From contig JAGTTD010000015.1 of the NCBI GenBank assembly GCA_018398585.1, positions 2,857,001-2,921,000 of the forward strand: a stretch of DNA of 64,000 nucleotides, read 5' to 3'. This document shows positions 59,132-64,000 of the stretch, in pieces (position 1 is the first letter of the stretch; each line of letters starts with the position of its first letter). The translations under genes were made by a program, and so were the position numbers. The notes below the pieces were generated by a model, which saw only the letters and a list, made by a program, of their open reading frames with translations, had not been told where the DNA came from and made no database searches. This stretch comes from Simmondsia chinensis (taxonomy: Eukaryota; Streptophyta; Magnoliopsida; Caryophyllales; Simmondsiaceae).

Positions 59132-59554
59132 GTAAAATTAAAATACCTAAACGATAAATAATCAAATATCAGAGTCCATAATTTACATTTGTTTGAACTT
59201 GTGTTGTTGGCACATGGTGATGAATGTCAAAGTATGGGAGGGCAGCCAACCCTAAACCCACCCACCAAATGCATCCACTTTCAACCCCTACCCCTTTCGA
59301 TTTTTTTTCAAAGTGTACACATCAACATTCTTCTCATAACTATATTTTATCATATTCCATTAATTTAGTCATCTTTTTTTTCTAATAATTAGTGATAAAA
59401 GTCGTGATATAAAGCAAGCGTGCTCACAAGAGTGAGTCTTGAGCCTACGCGAAGAAAAGCGTGCAGCATATGTAGTGGTTAAACTATTCATGTAGAGGAC
59501 AAAAGAATAAGTTTCAAACTGAAATTCTTCAATAGTTTAAGAATGAATGGTTAA
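59132..59554. other. Intergenic, nothing recognised
   Basis: AT-rich. No open frame of note. Confidence 0.4.
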
Positions 59555-59848
59555 TGTTAAGGATCCATCTGCCCAAAAGTTTAAGCTGATGGGTGAAGGT
59601 TCAAGATTAGTTTTATACATTAACATGCCCCCATATCCCACACAAATGTCAATTGGGCTTGAAGCGTGGATATTACACTGGCCCACTTTATACCTTGTGC
59701 TTTAATTATATTAATATTGAAAGTGGGGGCTATTGGAATTCGAACTCGTGACCTCTTGATCAACAAGACTCTGATATTATGTCTAGTAACCATTCGTCTC
59801 AAAAGCTGAAGTCGATAGGTCGTCCAAAATTGATTTTATACGCTAACA
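59555..59848 (-). mobile_element. Miniature LTR element, second copy
   Basis: LTRs at 59555-59625 and 59780-59848 share AAGCTGA.G and GATT.GTTTTATAC.CTAACA-like ends. The primer site complement (CTCTGATATTA) abuts the right LTR. The interior holds the B-box-like GAATTCGAACTCGTGACC. Flanks GTTAA and ATTAA. Confidence 0.8.
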
Positions 59849-60020
59849 ATTAAACAGCTCATCCTTAAACTATTAAAGAATTTCAATTTAAAACTCATTC
59901 TTTGGTCAGAAACGTTGTATCCTACGTGCTATTTTGAATTAGAATTATATATCGGCGTATTCCTCTCACTCTCCCTTTCACTATCACACTCATCACCTTT
60001 ATATATATATATATATATGA

Positions 60021-60243
60021 ACAAAGAGGATACTAACTCGTCATCACCGAATCCTATTAGAACTCCAAAGTTAAGCGTGCTTAGGTGAGAGCAGTACCAA
60101 GATGGGTGATTTTTTGGAAAATCCTCTGCCTCAGGTTGGGGGCACTTGAAAACAACCTCTCTTTAAGGGTAAACTCTGAAGAAAAAAGGCTGCATACTTC
60201 TGCCCCTTTACCTTGCTTAAGCGGGCCCCCTTGGGGCACTGTT

Positions 60244-60245
<2 letters not shown>
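60021..60245 (+). mobile_element. 5S-SINE, copy K, upstream of the kinase gene
   Basis: It is diverged but complete, with the head (AACTCCAAAGTTAAGCGTGC), GATGGGTGA and tail ending GGGGCACTGTTG. It lies between two (TA)n ATGA stretches (to 60020 and from 60246), which probably are its target duplication. It ends about 85 bp before the kinase start codon. Confidence 0.87.

Positions 60246-60279
<34 letters not shown>
60246..60279. repeat. (TA)n microsatellite
   Basis: About 16 TA units between the SINE and the kinase leader. Confidence 0.95.
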
Positions 60280-60280
<1 letters not shown>

Positions 60281-60328
60281 CACCCACTTCATCGAAGTCC
60301 CCTACACCCACCAAAAGTTTGTAAAGAA

Positions 60329-61345
60329 ATGAACCATGGGGAGCAATTTGCGTATCCTTTCACTCTCTCCCTCCTCTCTCTCTCTCTCATCGCCTTTCTC
60401 TCTGCCTTGCTGTTCCTATGCAGAAAAACTATGCTGTTACAGTCGTCTGACGACAACCCTTCTATCAAAACTTCTTTAAAATTGTTTTCTTTATCAAACA
60501 TTGATGCAGCCACAGATGGGTTCAGTCCCCAGCGGATCCTAGGAAAAGGTCGGCTAGGAACCACCTACGCCGCAGTCCTAGAGGGTGGTGAGTTGGTCGC
60601 CATCAAGCGGATCCACCCCGGCTTAGTTCTTAGCAACCCTGGATTGGGCTTTCAGCCCAAAATCAAGGCCTTATCTTCAGCCCAACACCCAAACCTCGTA
60701 CCGGTATTGGGCTTCTCCGAAGGGCCAGGTGAGAGAATCATAGTATCCGAATTTGTAGGCCCAACAAGCCTGGAATTCTACTTGCACCAAAACCCAGATG
60801 GGCTAACTCTCTTAAACTGGTCCCAACGTTTGAAAATCACATGCGGCATAGCGCGTGGGATTGAATATCTCCACGAAAAAATGGCACCCCATGTAGTCCA
60901 CGGGTGCATCAAGCCCTCAAACATCATGATCGATGCCAAGCTATGTCCCAGACTCTGTGATTACGGGCTAGGCTTCTTGGGCCCGAAAGAAGGGAAAGTG
61001 GGCCTAATGGGCTACGTGGACGAAGAGTACTGGGGCCCAAAAGTGGGCAGTGGGCCCAGCAAGGCGAGTGACGTGTATGGGTTCGGTGTTGTGGCACTGG
61101 AGATGCTGACGGGACGGAGGAGTGAGGGAGGGAGGCTGCTGACGTGGGCAGTGCCGTTGATAAGAGAAATCAAAATACGGGAAGTAGTGGACCCTAGGGT
61201 TCGGGTGGTGGGGACTAACGAGATGGCGTCACTTGCCAGGTTGGCAAAGGTGGCATTGGCTTGTGTTGGGAATTGTAGGAAGACTAGGCCATCCATTAGT
61301 CAAATTGTTAGCATCTTAGATAACTTTAGAGGTTTAGATTGTTAG
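60329..61345 (+). CDS. Short CRINKLY4-type receptor-like kinase, probable pseudokinase
   Basis: 338 aa from MNHGEQFAY. An in-frame upstream Met at 60242 lies in the SINE/(TA)n and is rejected. Residues 9-32 form one membrane segment; there is no ectodomain. The kinase region has a glycine loop GKGRLG (72-77) and VAIK lysine (93). The HRD motif is HGC (191-193), so the catalytic Asp is absent; DFG is DYG (211-213); the helix-C Glu position appears to be Lys (FQPKIKAL). The C-lobe (SDVYGFGVVALEMLTGRR, TRPSISQIVSILDNF) resembles short CR4-related kinases such as, from memory, Arabidopsis At5g23170. It probably acts as a scaffold or regulator at a membrane. Its TGT TAG end comes from an LTR, and a 5S-SINE sits in its leader/promoter. 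Confidence 0.85.
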   Translation: MNHGEQFAYPFTLSLLSLSLIAFLSALLFLCRKTMLLQSSDDNPSIKTSLKLFSLSNIDAATDGFSPQRILGKGRLGTTYAAVLEGGELVAIKRIHPGLVLSNPGLGFQPKIKALSSAQHPNLVPVLGFSEGPGERIIVSEFVGPTSLEFYLHQNPDGLTLLNWSQRLKITCGIARGIEYLHEKMAPHVVHGCIKPSNIMIDAKLCPRLCDYGLGFLGPKEGKVGLMGYVDEEYWGPKVGSGPSKASDVYGFGVVALEMLTGRRSEGGRLLTWAVPLIREIKIREVVDPRVRVVGTNEMASLARLAKVALACVGNCRKTRPSISQIVSILDNFRGLDC

Positions 61346-61834
61346 AATATAAAATTATTTTTATACTTTTATTTATAAATTTAAAATTTTAGGATAATTA
61401 ATTATTTAACATGGTAATCAAGAGTGCACAAATTCAAATCCCAGAAGTCTCGATCTTTCAATATTAATATGATTTAATCACCCAGTATGCTTTGAGTTTG
61501 TGCAGTATTCGGGGCTAGGCATAACCCCAAGCAACACAAACACTCGCTTAGGACCCCCAAAATTTAAGGGCCCCTAATTTTAGAAGATTTTATTCTAAAG
61601 TTTTAGTTGTTAATATTAATAAGTTTTAATATTACAATTTTTAGGATTTTATTGAATATAAAGGGCGTTCATTTGAAATGTTGGCTTGAGGCTCCAGAAA
61701 TGTCAAGACCGGCTCTGGTAGTATTCACGCTTTTAGCTCAACTGGTATTCGAGTGAAGGGACATATGATATATAAAACATTTCTGAGCTTTCACCAATCA
61801 ATTTGAAGCTTTTGTAATAATTAATTTATTGGCA
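61340..61834 (+). mobile_element. Miniature LTR element, third copy, carrying a hAT MITE
   Basis: The left LTR starts TGTTAGAATATAAAATTA (61340) and ends ATTTAACA (61411), followed by TGGTAATCAAGAG, a decayed primer site. The right LTR spans about 61764-61834. Flanks TAGAT (61335-61339) and TAGCT (61835-61839) agree at 4 of 5. Confidence 0.75.
61510..61727. mobile_element. hAT-like MITE, 218 bp
   Basis: It begins CGGGGCTAGGCATAAC and ends GTCAAGACCGGCTCTG (inverted). Octamers GCAGTATT (61502-61509) and GTAGTATT (61728-61735 region) differ at one base. Same family as 10150-11205. Confidence 0.75.
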
Positions 61835-61839
61835 TAGCT

Positions 61840-62730
61840 ATGATTTAACGTCTCATCTGTCAATGTTTATAATTTATTGTTTTTCGAGTTAATGTTTACA
61901 ATTAATTAATTTGTCTAAGTTTTGAGTAATGTGTATTTTATTTCATTAAATAAAATTTTTGCTTATGATTCTATTTTATAGGAGAAATATTATTTTTTAG
62001 TTTATTAGAAAAATATTTTATTGTTTATCCAATAGTGTTTTATATATTAGTAAATATTTGAGAATTATGCCTTGTTTAGGATAAAAGGGAATAAAGAAGA
62101 GGAGGATAAGGTAATATTCTATTTTTATTTAGATATATCAAATTAATATAGGTGAGGTTAAACAAGGGTAAATAAATTATTCTTGTTTAACAATTAGGTA
62201 AAGAGGTAAGGGTAAAGAGAGAGATAGTTAAAATAAAGGCAAAATTGTCCAAATTTTTTTAAAAATTTACCTTTCCACTCTTTACCTTCAATTTGGGTTA
62301 AAGAAAATGGGGGTATTTACCCCCCATTAGCCTCATTTACCCCTCTCCAAAATTTGCCAAACGAAGGTAAGAGTTTACTTATAACTCTAAATTTTATCTT
62401 TTTTTTTTTTTATACTGTAGGGACATTAATACATTATGATACTTTAAAACTGGTTCTGTCTCTCTCTCTCTACTCAAACATAGATTTTTGATAGAGAATT
62501 CGAAGTATCTAACACTTTTAGCCTGACTTACAGGGTCATATATAAGTGCAATTGCGTTTAATATTAAAATCAACTGACATTAGATAAAGCAACATATAAG
62601 GCTTATATGTTGATTTATTCTTTCTCACAACTCTAATGTAATATTATTATTATTTTTTTTAATGTCTGGCTAGTCTCATACGTGAAATTGCTAAGACAAT
62701 ATTTTATCAATTTTTAAAATAAAATAAAAG
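61840..62730. other. Intergenic, nothing recognised
   Basis: AT-rich. Around 62090-62370 an inverted pair (TTATCCTC/GAGGATAA-like, TTTACC-rich and GGTAAA-rich stretches) suggests a small foldback element. Confidence 0.35.
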
Positions 62731-62736
62731 AAAATA

Positions 62737-62940
62737 ATATGGGAAGCCCATCATGAGGGGGTCTCAATTGGTGGCGTCTCCTACCTATGTGGTCATCGCC
62801 CATGAGTTAGGAGTTCGATTCTCGCTGAGGATATACTCATGACTTACCTACTCATTGGGATTGTGGGCCTTCTTATAAGCCAAGATTGGCTGGGACAACC
62901 CCGTCCCTCGTTACCAAACAAAAAAATAATAATAATAATA
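62737..62940 (+). mobile_element. tRNA-derived SINE, copy 1
   Basis: It starts AAGCCCATCATGAGGGGG. A-box-like TCTCAATTGGTGGCG and a perfect B box GAGTTCGATTC lie about 45 bp apart. The body ends CCCTCGTTACCAAACAAAA then (AAT)n. Flanks AAATAATATGGGA and AATAATATGAGA look like a target duplication. Confidence 0.8.
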
Positions 62941-63193
62941 ATAATATGAGAAAAAAATTATTAGCACGATACAATCCAAATGCATCCTTTACATATTTGG
63001 GCCAAAGAATTTTCATTTAAGTATTCAGTGTGATGGACCTTCACTAGATATGGGGCCTTTAAATCTCTGGGCCTTCCCCTTAACTTACTGATAAATAATG
63101 ATATACGAAACTAAAAATATATTATATTTTTTCTAGGGTTAGGACCCTTCGAAAATAATTTTTATACAAAGTAGCACGCTATAAAGGTAAGCC

Positions 63194-63834
63194 TAACGTC
63201 TGTACAGGATAGCAAGGCCTATCATAAGGGCGTCTTAGTTGGTGGCGTCTAGGGATGGCAATGGGGCGGGGCGGGTATGGGGGTTGTCTCCTCCATACCC
63301 GTACCCGCCACCCAAATCTTATACCCATACCCGCCCCATTACCCGCGGGTATCCAACGGGTATGCATTACCCGCCCGGTACCCTCTCTAATGTGCGTAGA
63401 AAACGATTATCTATACCGGGTCATAATAGTTATTTAATACTACTTTTAAAAATCAATTATATTTTTTTACAACATTGATAAACAATTTGGGTTATCGAAT
63501 TTAAACACGTATTTTTTTTAATTTGAAGGTTAATTATATACAAAATAAAGCGGGCATCACAGGTATGAGGTGGAGCGGGGCGGGGCAGGTATAAAACTAT
63601 ACCCGTACCCGCCCCATACCCGTGACGGGTACGGGACGGGTACCCATGGGTAGCGGGTTTTACTTGCTCCATTGTCATCCCTAGTGGCGTCTCTTACCCA
63701 TGCGGTCATCGCCTAGGGGTCAAGAGCTCGATTCTCGCTGAGGATATACTTATGACTTACCTGCTCATAGGGATTGCGGGCTTTCTCATGGGTCGGGGTT
63801 GGCTGGGGCAACCCAGTACCTTGTTACCAAAAAT
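63194..63834 (+). mobile_element. tRNA-derived SINE, copy 2, interrupted by a hAT MITE
   Basis: It resumes the family of copy 1: GGCCTATCATAAGGGCGTC, TTAGTTGGTGGCGTCT, then after the insertion CATGCGGTCATCGCC, GAGCTCGATTCTCGCTGAGG and TTGGCTGGGGCAACCC, ending TTGTTACCAAAAATAAT. Confidence 0.8.
63250..63683. mobile_element. hAT MITE, 434 bp
   Basis: It begins TAGGGATGGCAATGGGGC and ends GCTCCATTGTCATCCCTA (inverted), with a perfect 8-bp duplication GTGGCGTC (63242-63249, 63684-63691). The ends are full of GGGTA/TACCC motifs, as in hAT subterminal regions. Confidence 0.9.
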
Positions 63835-64000
63835 AATAGCATCCTGTAAAGGTAAGGCTGCATATTACCACCTAGACCCTGTCGTGGGCCCTTTTTAAAA
63901 TATTGGGCTACTGTTGTTGTAACATTAAAAATATTATTCGGTTTTAGATTTCCCAAAGAAAAGAATATTCTTCCATAAAGTATCTCTCTTAGTAAAACAA

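Larger units (their letters stand above)
63130..63925 (+). repeat. RTE LINE/SINE tail split by a nested insertion
   Basis: The left half (GGGTTAGGACCCTTCGAAAA, AAGTAGCACGCTATAAAGG) and right half (AATAGCATCCTGTAAAGGTA, GGCTGCATATTACCACC, ending TGTTGTTG) are one tail. The overlap TAGCA...AAAGGTAAG.CT is the duplication made by the inserted SINE. Confidence 0.75.

Noticed and set aside
60242..60328. Upstream start codon for the kinase gene
   Set aside because: The extra residues are encoded by the SINE end and (TA)n repeat. MNHGEQF at 60329 begins a normal signal-anchor segment.
1..64000. CRISPR arrays, bacterial operons or phage genes
   Set aside because: The introns, plant nuclear genes and retrotransposons exclude a prokaryotic origin. 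No regularly spaced repeat array was seen.

Overview
This is nuclear DNA from a flowering plant, most likely a eudicot. Four apparently intact genes sit among dense, nested transposable elements: Ty1/copia and Ty3/gypsy LTR elements, TRIM-sized LTR elements, RTE-type LINEs, SINEs, and hAT-like and other short inverted-repeat elements. I cannot name the species. AT-rich spacers and many intronic insertions suggest a repeat-rich genome.

Layout. 1-3866 is a decayed copia element cut by the window edge. 4170-18107 holds one DnaJ (HSP40) pseudogene exploded by insertions: a chromodomain-type gypsy element in exon 1 (target duplication TGGAG), a nest in intron 1, a solo LTR at the start of exon 2, and a 5-kb copia element later in exon 2 (duplication ATATT). 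22011-30916 (minus) is a complete ten-exon chloroplast triose-phosphate/phosphate translocator gene (TPT); its exons sum to 1251 nt and keep one reading frame. 31.2-38.5 kb is repeats: hAT-like elements, RTE LINE pieces and a gypsy relic. 39627-41048 (+) is an intronless PPR gene. 43348-43977 (minus) is a DMP/DUF679 membrane protein gene. 45-59 kb is nested repeats with one long RTE LINE (54122-56967) and one complete TRIM. 60329-61345 (+) is a short CRINKLY4-type receptor-like kinase lacking key catalytic residues. The last 3 kb is tRNA-derived SINEs and hAT MITEs.

The most interesting finding is a dispersed SINE family, 12 copies here, whose head is nearly a whole plant 5S rRNA sequence (pol III A box, intermediate element and C box kept) and whose body and tail match the 3' end of the RTE LINEs in the same window. 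Ten copies have recognisable target-site duplications of about 12-21 bp. Five lie in TPT introns and one ends about 85 bp upstream of the kinase start codon. The copies G (37558) and E (25375) are closest to true 5S rRNA and carry (TTG)n tails like the LINE; most others share derived substitutions and end in TTGC plus a T run. A second notable item is a family of about 294-bp LTR elements with 72-bp LTRs; one copy is complete, and another supplies the stop codon of the kinase gene.
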